A stretch of DNA of 64,000 nt from Reyranella massiliensis 521. Lineage in GTDB: Bacteria; Pseudomonadota; Alphaproteobacteria; Reyranellales; Reyranellaceae. The stretch's first letter is position 1. Every line of letters begins with the position of its first letter. Below are positions 50,842 to 59,521 of this stretch, piece by piece. The notes beneath the pieces are model-generated. The model had not been told where the DNA came from and did not search any database. It saw only the letters and a program-made list of their open reading frames with translations. The position numbers were made by a program, and so were the translations under genes. The DNA lies in assembly GCA_945860205.1 (NCBI GenBank), contig CAMARK010000011.1:1-64000 (forward strand). The letters run 5' to 3'.

Positions 50842-51812
50842 AACTCAGGATTATTCTGGCAATCGCCGGGTTGCTGGCGCCGGTGCTGACTGTCAATGCA
50901 CAGACGCCGCAAACGCCTTACCCGACTAAAACCGTCCGGTTGATGGTGGGCGCGAGCGCGGGCGGCGGCACCGACATCATCGCCCGCATGCTGGCCGACA
51001 AAATGGCCGAGCAGCTCAAGGGTACGTTCGTCGTCGAGAACAAGCCGGGCGCTTCCAACACCATCGCCGCCGATCTCACGGCCAAGGCGCCCACCGACGG
51101 CCACACGCTGCTGGTGGCCACCAACACCGGCCAGGCCATCGCGCCGCATCTTCTCAAGCTCAACTTCGATGCGATCAAGGATCTGACCCCGATCGGCCTC
51201 GTGGTCAGTGTGCCCAACGTGCTGGTGGTGGGAACGGCTGTGCCGGCCAATACGGTGGCGGAACTCATCGCGCTGATGAAGGCCAAGCCGGGCGACTTCA
51301 AGTACGGCTCCTCGGGCGTCGGCAGCACGCAGCACATCGCGGGCGAGGCGTTCGACATGGCGGCCGGCGTCAAGGGCGTCCATGTGCCTTACAAGGGCAG
51401 CGCCCAGGCCCATCTCGACATCATTTCCGGCAACATACAGATGATGTTCGACACTACTTCGTCGGCGATGGGACAGATCAAGGGCGGCAAGTTCAAGCCA
51501 CTGGCCGTGACCTCGGATCGCCGCAGCGCCGAGCTGCCCGATGTGCCCACGCTGGCCGAAGCCGGCGTGCCGGGCTTCGAGATGACGACCTGGTACGCCG
51601 TCTATGTGACGGCGGGAACGCCGTCCGACGTGGTGGCGCGTTTGCAGGCCGAACTGGCGCGCATCGTGGCGTTGCCCGACGTCCAGGCGAAGCTGAGGGG
51701 CCTCGGCGGCGAGCCGGGAACCATGAGTGCCGGCCAGTTCGCCCGGTTCAATGTCCAGGAATACGAGCGCTTCGGCCGGCTGATCCGAGAAGCGAACATC
51801 AAGCCCGAGTGA
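50838..51812 (+). CDS. Bug-family (TctC-like) periplasmic solute receptor
   Basis: 324 residues, signal peptide ending in VNAQ. YPTKTVRLMVGASAGGGTDI, VVENKPGASNTIAAD, TDGHTLLVA, VPYKGSAQAHLDIISGN. The GTG start at 50838 overlaps the NfeD stop (GTGA). Third orphan Bug gene in the window, with no transporter subunits near. Its natural partner may be the MFS carrier that follows 65 bases on behind a palindromic operator, but that is inference. Confidence 0.89.
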   Translation: MKLRIILAIAGLLAPVLTVNAQTPQTPYPTKTVRLMVGASAGGGTDIIARMLADKMAEQLKGTFVVENKPGASNTIAADLTAKAPTDGHTLLVATNTGQAIAPHLLKLNFDAIKDLTPIGLVVSVPNVLVVGTAVPANTVAELIALMKAKPGDFKYGSSGVGSTQHIAGEAFDMAAGVKGVHVPYKGSAQAHLDIISGNIQMMFDTTSSAMGQIKGGKFKPLAVTSDRRSAELPDVPTLAEAGVPGFEMTTWYAVYVTAGTPSDVVARLQAELARIVALPDVQAKLRGLGGEPGTMSAGQFARFNVQEYERFGRLIREANIKPE

Positions 51813-51832
51813 CGTCCGACCGTCTTGCCAAT

Positions 51833-51852
51833 ACTTAACTAATAGGTTAAGT
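51833..51852. promoter_or_regulatory. Perfect palindrome ACTTAAC-N6-GTTAAGT, probable operator
   Basis: 7-bp arms around TAATAG, 26 bases before the MFS carrier start and 21 bases after the Bug receptor stop. The A+T-rich 20-bp site is of GntR/MarR type size. No such regulator gene is adjacent. Confidence 0.6.
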
Positions 51853-51877
51853 GTCTGGTGAATTCGGGAGGATCGGC

Positions 51878-53086
51878 ATGGAACGGTCTTATGGTTGGGT
51901 GATCGTCGGCGCTGGCGCGCTGATGGGCTGCGTCGCCATCGGCGCGATGTTCTCGCTGGCGGTCTTCCTGCAACCCATGTCCGACGCGACCGGCTGGTCG
52001 CGCACCGGCATCTCGACCGCCATGACGCTCGATTTCCTGACGATGGGCATCGCGGCCTTCGGCTGGGGGGCGCTCACCGATCGCTTCGGCCCGCGCATCG
52101 TCGTGCTGGCGGGCGCGCTTCTCCTCGGCTTCGGCATCGTCCTGTCGAGTCGCGCCACCAGCCTGCTCGAATTCCAGCTCATCTACGGTGTGCTGGTCGG
52201 CGTCGCCGCCGGTGCCGTCTTCGCGCCGATGATGGTCACGGTCACCGGCTGGTTCGGCAAGCACCGCAGCCTTGCCGTCTCGCTCGTGTCGGCCGGCATG
52301 GGCATGGCGCCGATGACGATCTCGCCGTTCGCCCAGTGGCTGATCTCGTCCTACGACTGGCGCACCGCCCAGCTCGTGATCGGGATCATGGCCTGGGTGC
52401 TGCTGATACCGGCGGCCCTTCTGGTGCGTCGGGCGCCCGCCGCCGACGGTGCGGCGCCGGGCGTGCCGGCGGAGGGGGGCGAGGGCATGAAGCTCGGGCG
52501 GGCGCTCCGATCGCCGCAGTTCATCGTGCTCTCACTCACCTTCTTCTGCTGCTGTGCCGCCCACTCCGGTCCGATCTTCCACACGGTGAGCTACGCGCTC
52601 GCCTGCGGCCTGCCGGCGATGACGGCGGTGATGATCTACGGCGTCGAGGGTCTTGCCGGCCTGGGCGGCCGCATCCTGTTCGGCCTGCTCGGCGACAGGT
52701 TCGGCGCCCGCCGTGTGATCGTGGCCGGCCTCATGGTCCAGGCGCTGGGCGCGGGAAGCTACTACTTCACGCGCGACGTCGGGGAATTCTACGCCGTCGC
52801 CATCCTCTTCGGCATGGCCTATGGCGGCGTGATGCCGCTCTATGCCGTGATCGCGCGCGAGTACTTCCCGATGCGCATCATGGGTACGGTATTTGGCGCC
52901 GCCGCCATGATCTCGAGCCTCGGTATGGCGCTGGGACCGGCCGCCGGCGGCTGGATCTTCGATACCTTCGGTGGCTACGGCTTCCTCTACATCGGCTCGT
53001 TCGGCATCGGCCTTGCTGCCGTAGCGATCGCGCTCGCCTTTCCGCCGTTCCCGTCGGAGGCGCGGGGTCGGCTGCAGCCGGCCTAA
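51878..53086 (+). CDS. MFS transporter, OFA/monocarboxylate-like
   Basis: 402 residues, twelve spans. SLAVFLQPMSDATGWSRTGIS and GWGALTDRFGPRIVVLAGALL are typical of the oxalate:formate/monocarboxylate (OFA) branch, and FGAAAMISSLGMALGPAAGG of the C-half. The ATG at 51878 has CGGGAGG; a GTG at 51851 lies within the palindrome and is less likely. It ends by overlapping the convergent lipocalin-like gene by 4 bases. Confidence 0.86.
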   Translation: MERSYGWVIVGAGALMGCVAIGAMFSLAVFLQPMSDATGWSRTGISTAMTLDFLTMGIAAFGWGALTDRFGPRIVVLAGALLLGFGIVLSSRATSLLEFQLIYGVLVGVAAGAVFAPMMVTVTGWFGKHRSLAVSLVSAGMGMAPMTISPFAQWLISSYDWRTAQLVIGIMAWVLLIPAALLVRRAPAADGAAPGVPAEGGEGMKLGRALRSPQFIVLSLTFFCCCAAHSGPIFHTVSYALACGLPAMTAVMIYGVEGLAGLGGRILFGLLGDRFGARRVIVAGLMVQALGAGSYYFTRDVGEFYAVAILFGMAYGGVMPLYAVIAREYFPMRIMGTVFGAAAMISSLGMALGPAAGGWIFDTFGGYGFLYIGSFGIGLAAVAIALAFPPFPSEARGRLQPA

Positions 53087-53502
53087 ATTGCGCGCCGCCA
53101 GACGATCTTCTGCGTTCGTCCGGTGCCGGCCGTGAAGTCCGGGCCCGACAAGGTCAGGCGGTCGCCGTCGAGCTTGATGTGCCGGGTCGAGGTGACGCCG
53201 ATCAGGGCGGGGTTGGTCGCGACCTCGATGGAGTGGAACACGGTGGCGTCGCGCACCTCGTAGCGGCCGGCATAGGCGAAGGCCTCGCCGAAGGCCGCGG
53301 CCCGTTCCGCGTCCGACTCGGGCGCCTTCGCGGCCCGGCCGCCGCGCATGAGGGTGGCGCTCACCTGGCCCTCAGGCGTGTAGAGGATCATACCTTGCGC
53401 GTCGCGGCCGAGCGGAAATTCCTCGGGTCGTCCGTCATCATAGACCAACGACCAGCTTTCCAGGCGCCAGCCGCCAAGGAGAGTTTTTGCCGTGATGGTC
53501 AT
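53083..53502 (-). CDS. Lipocalin-like domain protein (PF13924 type)
   Basis: 139 residues: LLGGWRLESWSLVYDDGR, QGMILYTPEGQVSATLMR and AYAGRYEVRDATVFHSIEVA are the strand-forming segments of the bacterial lipocalin-like family that often follows catabolic or redox genes. Small hydrophobic ligand binding is presumed. The start overlaps the stop of the metallophosphoesterase gene by 4 bases (ATGA). Confidence 0.83.
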   Translation of the reverse strand: MTITAKTLLGGWRLESWSLVYDDGRPEEFPLGRDAQGMILYTPEGQVSATLMRGGRAAKAPESDAERAAAFGEAFAYAGRYEVRDATVFHSIEVATNPALIGVTSTRHIKLDGDRLTLSGPDFTAGTGRTQKIVWRRAI

Positions 53503-54422
53503 GCGCGGCGCAAGGTGATGATGGTGACCTCGCCTCGGCAGTTGAAGCGGACCGCTGGTTCGGCGACGCCGAGGCCGGCGCTCGTGTAGCCGGCCATGCG
53601 GCCCTGGCGCCACAGGCCGGCGGCGGCATGCCGGCATCGCGTCAATTGCGTGATCACTGGTTTTCCTCCGGGCAGGCAGATCTGTCCGCCATGTGTATGG
53701 CCGGACAGATAGAATGCACAGCCCGCCTCGTCGGCGACATCGGCCATTTCGGCGGAGTGAACGAGGGCGATGCGGCATTCGCCATCGCGATCGTCGCCAT
53801 AATCGTTGAGGGCTGTGCGTGCCGCGTCGGTGTAGAAATTGTGAACGTCGTCGAGGCCGGTGACGCGCAGCCGCCCGCCGCCGCGCTCGAGCACCCGCGA
53901 ACGATTGACCAGGACGTCGAAGCCACTGTCCTCGAGCAGGGCGGCCATTTCGACCGGATCGTGGTTGCCGAGCACCGCCAGCCTCGGGCCGTGCACGCGA
54001 ACGTCCTGCAAGGCCTGCATCAGCAGATCGACCGAGTAGGCGATCGGGGCGGACGGCGAGCCGTGGATGTCCCCGGTCAGGGCGAGCAGATCGACCTCGA
54101 CACCCGCCAGCACACGCCGGGCAGCGTCCACGAGCTCGGGAAGAACGTCGAGATGCGTGTCGCTGATCTGCAGGATGCGATAGCCGTCGAAGGACGGCGG
54201 AAGCCTGGGCAGCGCGACTTCTATTTCCACACGTCTCAGGTCGAGAGCATTCCGCCGCCCGCGCGCCTGCAGCGGCGTGAGCCGCAGGCCCAGGGCGAAA
54301 GTCGCGAGGAGCCGGTTGAACATCGCCTTGCGCCACCTGGAGCGGGGACCAACAGGGCTGATCCAATGGCGGCTCTGCTCTATGCCGCGGCGACTGGCCG
54401 CCCAGTGCTCGCTCTGGGTCAT
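53499..54422 (-). CDS. Calcineurin-like metallophosphoesterase
   Basis: 307 residues. The five metal-site blocks are visible: ISDTHLD, TGDIHG, LGNHDPVE, LVHSAEM and GHTHGGQ. The family (YaeI/LpxH-like) hydrolyses phosphomono- or diesters, often of lipid A or nucleotides, at the membrane. ATG at 54422 gives a 33-residue basic lead; the ATG at 54323 (MFNRLLATFALGL) would start with a hydrophobic anchor and fits relatives better, but neither has a clear ribosome binding site. Coupled to the lipocalin-like gene. Confidence 0.85.
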   Translation of the reverse strand: MTQSEHWAASRRGIEQSRHWISPVGPRSRWRKAMFNRLLATFALGLRLTPLQARGRRNALDLRRVEIEVALPRLPPSFDGYRILQISDTHLDVLPELVDAARRVLAGVEVDLLALTGDIHGSPSAPIAYSVDLLMQALQDVRVHGPRLAVLGNHDPVEMAALLEDSGFDVLVNRSRVLERGGGRLRVTGLDDVHNFYTDAARTALNDYGDDRDGECRIALVHSAEMADVADEAGCAFYLSGHTHGGQICLPGGKPVITQLTRCRHAAAGLWRQGRMAGYTSAGLGVAEPAVRFNCRGEVTIITLRRA

Positions 54423-54440
54423 CGACTGCCGCTCATGGGG

Positions 54441-55547
54441 CTAGACCAGCAACTCGGCTTTCTCGATGAACGCTTCCAATGCCCGCTCGTGCGGGGCCAG
54501 ATCGAAGCCCTGGGCCGCGATCCAGTCGTCATTGTAGTAGGTATGGCCGTAGCGCTCGCCGCTGTCGCAGATCAGCGAGACCGGAGAACCTTTGAGGCCA
54601 TCGGCGCGCATGCGCGAGGCTAGCATGCAGAGCGCGAAGAAGTTGGTGCCGGTCGAACCGCCGACCTTGCGGCCGAGCTGGCGCGAGAGCACGCGCATCG
54701 CGGCTAGCGAGGCGGCATCGGCCACCCTCATCATGCGGTCGATCACGTTGGGCACGAAGGAGGGCTCGACCCTCGGCCGGCCGATGCCCTCGATGCGCGA
54801 TGGCCGTTCGCAGATCGCCTGGGAAGTGCCCGTGGCGAAAGCCTCGAAGAACGCCGAATGCTCCGGATCGGCGACACAGAGGCGCGTCGCGAAGCGCTTG
54901 TAGCGGATGTAGCGGCCCAGGGTGGCCGACGTGCCGCCGGTGCCGGCGCTCATCACGATCCAGGTCGGGACCGGATAGCGCTCGCGACCGATCTGCTCGA
55001 AGATCGACTCGGCGATGTTGTTGTTGCCGCGCCAGTCGGTGGCGCGCTCGGCATAGGTGAACTGGTCGACATAGACGCCGCCCAGTTCGGTCGCGAGTTC
55101 CTCGGCTGCCGCGTAGATGCCCTTGCCGTCGGACACCAGGTGGCATTTGCCGTGCTGGCGCTCGATCTCCTGGATCTTTTCGGCCGAGGTCGACGCCGAC
55201 ATCACGGCATGGAAGGGCAGGCCGAGCAGGCGGGCGAAGTAGGCTTCCGAGATCGCCGTCGAACCCGAGGAGGCTTCGATGATCGGCGTGTCGTGGCGGA
55301 TGCGGCCGTTGCAGATGCCGTAGAGGAAGAGGGAGCGCGCCAGCCGGTGTTTCAGGCTGCCGGTCGGATGCGTCGACTCGTCCTTCAGGTAGATGTCGAT
55401 CCCGTCCAGCGCCGGAATGTCGAGCCGCAGCAGGTGGGTATCGGCCGAGCGCCGCTGGTCGTTCTGGATCAGCTCCAGGGCGTGGCGGGCCCACTCGGCA
55501 TCGTCATGCCGAGCTACCGCCTCGCCGAGAAGCTGAGAGCCCGTCAC
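54441..55547 (-). CDS. PLP-dependent L-cysteine desulfhydrase-like (Cds1 type)
   Basis: 368 residues of the fold-type II PLP family (CysK-like). PLP Lys66 in [18 protein letters not shown] and [19 protein letters not shown], the Ser/Thr-rich phosphate loop, are hallmarks of the Cds1 subgroup described in mycobacteria, which makes H2S and pyruvate from cysteine. A cysteine synthase or other beta-substituting enzyme is the alternative. It lies 1 base after the acetamidase stop. H2S made here could feed the persulfide dioxygenase at the window's left end only at cell scale; no local link exists. Confidence 0.8.
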   Translation of the reverse strand: MTGSQLLGEAVARHDDAEWARHALELIQNDQRRSADTHLLRLDIPALDGIDIYLKDESTHPTGSLKHRLARSLFLYGICNGRIRHDTPIIEASSGSTAISEAYFARLLGLPFHAVMSASTSAEKIQEIERQHGKCHLVSDGKGIYAAAEELATELGGVYVDQFTYAERATDWRGNNNIAESIFEQIGRERYPVPTWIVMSAGTGGTSATLGRYIRYKRFATRLCVADPEHSAFFEAFATGTSQAICERPSRIEGIGRPRVEPSFVPNVIDRMMRVADAASLAAMRVLSRQLGRKVGGSTGTNFFALCMLASRMRADGLKGSPVSLICDSGERYGHTYYNDDWIAAQGFDLAPHERALEAFIEKAELLV

Positions 55548-55548
55548 G

Positions 55549-56487
55549 TCAACCGCCGATCAGGCTCTTGGCGATCATGCAGTGGATGCCCTTGTTGCCG
55601 TCCACCGTCTGCGTGACGTGCAGGTCGGCCTGCAGGCTGCACAGCATGTAGGCGTCCTCGGGCTTCAGGCCGGTCTTGGCACAGATCAGCCGGATCATGT
55701 CGCGCAGCGCCTCCTTGGCGGCGTCGTCGAGGTCGGGGTCGAAGCCGTGGGTGATCCAGTGCGTGGCGGTCTCGGCGCGTGGGTTGTTGAGCTTGATGTC
55801 CTTGCGCACGGTGAAGCGGAAGGTACCGGAGAGCGAGGTTTCGAGCGCCGTGAGGTTGACCTCGCCGTCGCCCTGCACGCCGTGGCCGTCGCCGGTCGAG
55901 AACAGGCCGCCCGGCGCGAACACCGGCAGGTAGACCGTGGTGCCGACGTTGAAGTGCTTGTTGTCGATGTTGCCGCCGAAGGCGCGCGGCTCGACCGAGC
56001 TGCACTGGCCCCATTCCGGCGGCGGCGCCACGCCCATGATGCCGAAGAACGGGTTGAGCTTGACCTCGAGGCCCCACGGCATGGTGCAGACGCCGCGGTT
56101 CGAATCGATCGGGATGTGGGTCAGGCGATAGAAGGGGAAATCCTCGGGCAGGGTGCCCATCAGCGGCCGCTGCACGTTCCAGCCCCAGTTGGTGCGGAAC
56201 TTGATGTCGAGCACCTCGACCGCCAGCGTGTCGCCGCGCTCGGCGCCCTCGACATGGACCGGCCCGGTCAGGATATGGCGGCCGATATGCGGCTTCAGCT
56301 TGGCCAGGATCTCGCGATGCTCCGGCAGCACGTTCATCGGCGGCTCGGGCAGGATCTCGGCGGCGCCGGACACGCAATGGATGGTGGCGATGTCGCCCGA
56401 CTTGAGGCGGAGCTGGGGTTTCAGCTGGCTGTCGAAGTAGCCCCAGTGGCAGGTCTCTGGGGAGGAATGAAGTTCATGCGTGGCCAT
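55549..56487 (-). CDS. Acetamidase/formamidase family protein
   Basis: 312 residues. [20 protein letters not shown] and [20 protein letters not shown] are FmdA signatures, the second holding the zinc-proximal residues. Formamide or acetamide is cleaved to ammonia and the acid. The ATG at 56487 has GGGAG upstream; a longer frame to 56523 lacks support. First gene of an operon with the cysteine desulfhydrase-like gene; the metabolic link is not obvious. Confidence 0.87.
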   Translation of the reverse strand: MATHELHSSPETCHWGYFDSQLKPQLRLKSGDIATIHCVSGAAEILPEPPMNVLPEHREILAKLKPHIGRHILTGPVHVEGAERGDTLAVEVLDIKFRTNWGWNVQRPLMGTLPEDFPFYRLTHIPIDSNRGVCTMPWGLEVKLNPFFGIMGVAPPPEWGQCSSVEPRAFGGNIDNKHFNVGTTVYLPVFAPGGLFSTGDGHGVQGDGEVNLTALETSLSGTFRFTVRKDIKLNNPRAETATHWITHGFDPDLDDAAKEALRDMIRLICAKTGLKPEDAYMLCSLQADLHVTQTVDGNKGIHCMIAKSLIGG

Positions 56488-56563
56488 GTGGTCTCCCATT
56501 CTTACGTGACCGTTGAAGCACATACCGTGCCCCCAAATCCATCGGCGATGCTATAGCCGGAGC

Positions 56564-57430
56564 ATGAACTACCGTCACGGCTACCATGCCGGCAATTTTG
56601 CCGATGTCCTGAAGCACACCGCGCTGTGCGAGCTGCTGCATCTGCTGCTGTCCAAGGACAAGAAGCTGTTCGTGCTCGATACCCATGCCGGCACGGGCGG
56701 CTACGACCTCGCCGGCAAGCTGGCCGAGCGCACGGGCGAAGCCGCGGCGGGCATCGCGCGCCTGATCGCGACGCCGCCGGCCGGCCGGCCGGCCGCTGTG
56801 GTGCGCTATCTTGCGGCGGTGGCCGCTTACGATCGCAAGTTCGGCCCGTCGTCGGGTGGAGGGTTGCGGCGCTATCCCGGCTCGCCGCGCCTGATCCGGG
56901 CAGCCCTTCGGCCTTCCGATCGCTTCATCGCCTGCGAGCTCCACGCCGAAGATGCGCTGTCGCTCCGGCGCGAGTTCGCCGGCGACCGTGCAATCGAGGT
57001 GCGGCAGGAGGACGGCTACAAGGTCCTGAAGGCGATGCTGCCGCCGCTCGAGCGGCGCGGGCTGGTGCTGATCGATCCGCCGTTCGAGGCGGCGGATGAA
57101 TTCGAGCGGCTGTCGCGTGCAGTGCGCCAAGGGCTGCGCCGGTTCGCCACCGGCTGCTATGCGGTCTGGTATCCGATCAAGGACGAGGCGGCGGCCGCTG
57201 CGTTCGTCGCCACGCTGGAGGCGCCCAAGCGTCTGGTCATGGAGCTGCGGTTAAGCGGCGACGCTGGCGAGGGCAAGCTCGCGGCCTGCGGCCTGGCGGT
57301 GATCAATCCGCCGTGGCGTTTCGAGGAAGCGATGGCCGAGGCGCTGCCCTGGATTGCTTCAGTGCTGGGCGGCAAGGCTAGGCTCGTCGCGCCGCCAACC
57401 AGCGCACCGGCTCCGGCATCGCGAGCGTAA
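56564..57430 (+). CDS. rlmJ: 23S rRNA (adenine(2030)-N6)-methyltransferase
   Basis: 288 residues. It opens with MNYRHGYHAGNFADVLKHTAL, which is unmistakable RlmJ. DTHAGTGGYDL binds S-adenosylmethionine; the catalytic motif is IDPPFE near 168. The enzyme methylates A2030 of 23S rRNA before assembly. The 3' end overlaps the convergent MFS gene by 53 bases; the last 20 residues are Pro/Ala-rich and probably drifted to accommodate that overlap. Confidence 0.93.
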   Translation: MNYRHGYHAGNFADVLKHTALCELLHLLLSKDKKLFVLDTHAGTGGYDLAGKLAERTGEAAAGIARLIATPPAGRPAAVVRYLAAVAAYDRKFGPSSGGGLRRYPGSPRLIRAALRPSDRFIACELHAEDALSLRREFAGDRAIEVRQEDGYKVLKAMLPPLERRGLVLIDPPFEAADEFERLSRAVRQGLRRFATGCYAVWYPIKDEAAAAAFVATLEAPKRLVMELRLSGDAGEGKLAACGLAVINPPWRFEEAMAEALPWIASVLGGKARLVAPPTSAPAPASRA

Positions 57431-58610
57431 GGGCAAAGGAGACCAGGCAAAGCGCGGCGCCGGCGAGGATGGCGCCGGTGTAGGAGCCGAAGAAGTCGAA
57501 GGCATAGCCCGCAACAGGCGAGCCGAGCAGGGCGCCGAAGGCGACGCCGCTGTAGAGCGCACCGATGATCGAGCCCAGCGCGCGGCCGCCGAAATAGTCG
57601 GCGGCGAGCGAGGGCGCGATGGCGACGAACCCGCCGTAGAAGGCGCCGAACACCAGGGCGAAGACGATGAGCGCCGGCGCGCTGGTCGATACCGACCATA
57701 TCACCAGCATGACGCCGGCGCCGACATACATCAGGGCGAAGGAGAGGCGGCGGCCGAGCCAGCTGGTAAGGCTGGCGAACAGGAACCGCCCGACGGTGCT
57801 GCCGACGCCCAGCAGGACGATCAGCAGGACGCCGAAGCCTTCGCCCAAGCCGAGGTCGCTGGCATAGGGCGCGAGATGCACGAACGGCACGAACAGGCCG
57901 AACGACATGAGGAGCGCGCCGACATAGATCGTCCAGAAGGGCCGCGACCGCATCGCCTCGCCCAGGGTGAAGCCCGCCGGGATCGCCGGGGCGCCGCCTG
58001 AGGCAGGCGCATCACCGTCGGGCGCCAGGCCGTAGTGCTCCGGCGCCGGGCGCACCAGGATGCCGCTCGCGATGGCGCCGATCACCGTCAGCACGGCCAG
58101 CACGAGATAGGTTTGGCGCCATCCGACGGCCGCGATCATCTCGTGGGCGAGCGGCGCACCGACCAGCGTGCCGACGCCGATGCCGGCGACGGCGAGGCCG
58201 CTTGCCGTGCCGCGGCGGCGGATGAACCAGCGCTGCACCGCGGCGATGCTCGGCACATAGGACAGGCCGACGCCGACACCGACGCCCAGGCCGTAGCCGA
58301 GATAGATCTGCCACAGCGCCGTCGCCTGCGAGGCGACGACGAGACCCAGCGCCACCAGCAGCAGGCCGCCGACCACGAGCGGGCGCGGCCCGCTGCGGTC
58401 GGCGATCAGGCCGGCGGGAAAGCCCAGCTGAAAATAGAGGAATGCCGCAATCGAGAAGACCAGCGAGGTCTCGCCGCGCCGGGCGCCGAACTCGGTCTCG
58501 AGGGCACCGAAGAACGCGGCAAAGGAATAGGCCACCGCGTAGCCGGTCATCATGCACAGGAAGGCGCCGGCGACGACCCACCAGCCGGCGAACGGCCGTG
58601 CAAAGGTCAT
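57378..58610 (-). CDS. MFS transporter, OFA/monocarboxylate-like
   Basis: 410 residues, twelve spans. GYAVAYSFAAFFGALETEFGARRGE and FPAGLIADRSGPRPLVVGGLLL mark the OFA branch, the second in the window but only distantly like the first. Small carboxylate transport is the usual role. The C-terminus (EPVRWLAARRA) is encoded antisense to the rlmJ tail. It is read toward rlmJ; the PPK2 gene ends 14 bases before its start, so PPK2-MFS may be one transcript. Confidence 0.85.
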   Translation of the reverse strand: MTFARPFAGWWVVAGAFLCMMTGYAVAYSFAAFFGALETEFGARRGETSLVFSIAAFLYFQLGFPAGLIADRSGPRPLVVGGLLLVALGLVVASQATALWQIYLGYGLGVGVGVGLSYVPSIAAVQRWFIRRRGTASGLAVAGIGVGTLVGAPLAHEMIAAVGWRQTYLVLAVLTVIGAIASGILVRPAPEHYGLAPDGDAPASGGAPAIPAGFTLGEAMRSRPFWTIYVGALLMSFGLFVPFVHLAPYASDLGLGEGFGVLLIVLLGVGSTVGRFLFASLTSWLGRRLSFALMYVGAGVMLVIWSVSTSAPALIVFALVFGAFYGGFVAIAPSLAADYFGGRALGSIIGALYSGVAFGALLGSPVAGYAFDFFGSYTGAILAGAALCLVSFALTLAMPEPVRWLAARRA

Positions 58611-58623
58611 TTGTCGCGACCTG

Positions 58624-59427
58624 CTAGTTCTTCTTGTCGGGCTTCCAGCCCCACAGCTTGCGCGCCAGGTCGGCGATTTCAGGCGTGAGCTCGTGCTCGG
58701 TCAGCTTGACGTCCCGGCCCAGTTCCTCGACGAGGATCCGCAGCGCCGTCAGCCGCGCCCACTTCTTGTGGTCGGTGGCGATGACATGCCAGGGCGCGTA
58801 TTTGGTGTCGGTACGCTCCAGCATGTCGTCGTAGGCTTCGACATACTCCTTGCGCTTGGCGATGTTGCGGAAGTCCTCGGGGCCGATCTTGTAGCGCTTG
58901 TGCGGGTCTTCGAGGCGCTCGATCATCCGCCTCTTCTGCTCGTCCGCGCTGACATGCATGAGCAGCTTCACGATGCGCACGCCGTCGTCGACCAGCTGAT
59001 GCTCGAATTCGTTGATCTCGTGGTAAGCGCGCTTCCAGGCTTTCTTGTCGCAAAATCCCTCGATCCGCTCGACGAGGACGCGGCCATACCAGGTGCGATC
59101 GAAGATCCCCCAGTCGCCGGGGGCGGGCAGTCGCTGCCAGAAACGCCAGAGATAGTGCCGGCCCTGTTCGGCCGGTGTCGGCGCGCTGATGCGCCAGACG
59201 TGGACCGATTTCGGTTCCAGGCGGCCGACGATCCGCTCGATCAGGCCGCCCTTGCCGGCGGCATCCCAGCCGTCGATCCCGAGGATCACCCGCCCGCCGG
59301 TCTTGATGTGGTGGATTTGCAGGGCCAGCAGCCGCTCCTGAAGCTCCTTCAACTCGCTCTCGTAGCTCTTTTCGTCGATTGGACCGTCGATCATCTCGAC
59401 TTTGTCCAGCACCGGCCGTTTGCCCAT
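58624..59427 (-). CDS. ppk2: Polyphosphate kinase 2
   Basis: 267 residues. Walker A GIDGWDAAGKGG (50-61), the PPK2 Arg/Asp motif FDRTWYGRVLVERIEGF and KRRMIERLEDPHKRYKIG, and the lid region. PPK2 uses polyphosphate to phosphorylate nucleoside mono- or diphosphates, or runs in reverse. The short one-domain form indicates class I or III. Divergent from the Mla operon by 94 bases. GGAGGAATGA precedes the ATG. Confidence 0.9.
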   Translation of the reverse strand: MGKRPVLDKVEMIDGPIDEKSYESELKELQERLLALQIHHIKTGGRVILGIDGWDAAGKGGLIERIVGRLEPKSVHVWRISAPTPAEQGRHYLWRFWQRLPAPGDWGIFDRTWYGRVLVERIEGFCDKKAWKRAYHEINEFEHQLVDDGVRIVKLLMHVSADEQKRRMIERLEDPHKRYKIGPEDFRNIAKRKEYVEAYDDMLERTDTKYAPWHVIATDHKKWARLTALRILVEELGRDVKLTEHELTPEIADLARKLWGWKPDKKN

Positions 59428-59521
59428 TCATTCCTCCGCTGCCGGATCGTGCCAGTGGCGAGGGAGGCGGGCAATGAGGAGAGATTGACAGCGCGAACCG
59501 CGCCCGCGACTAATCTCGCCA

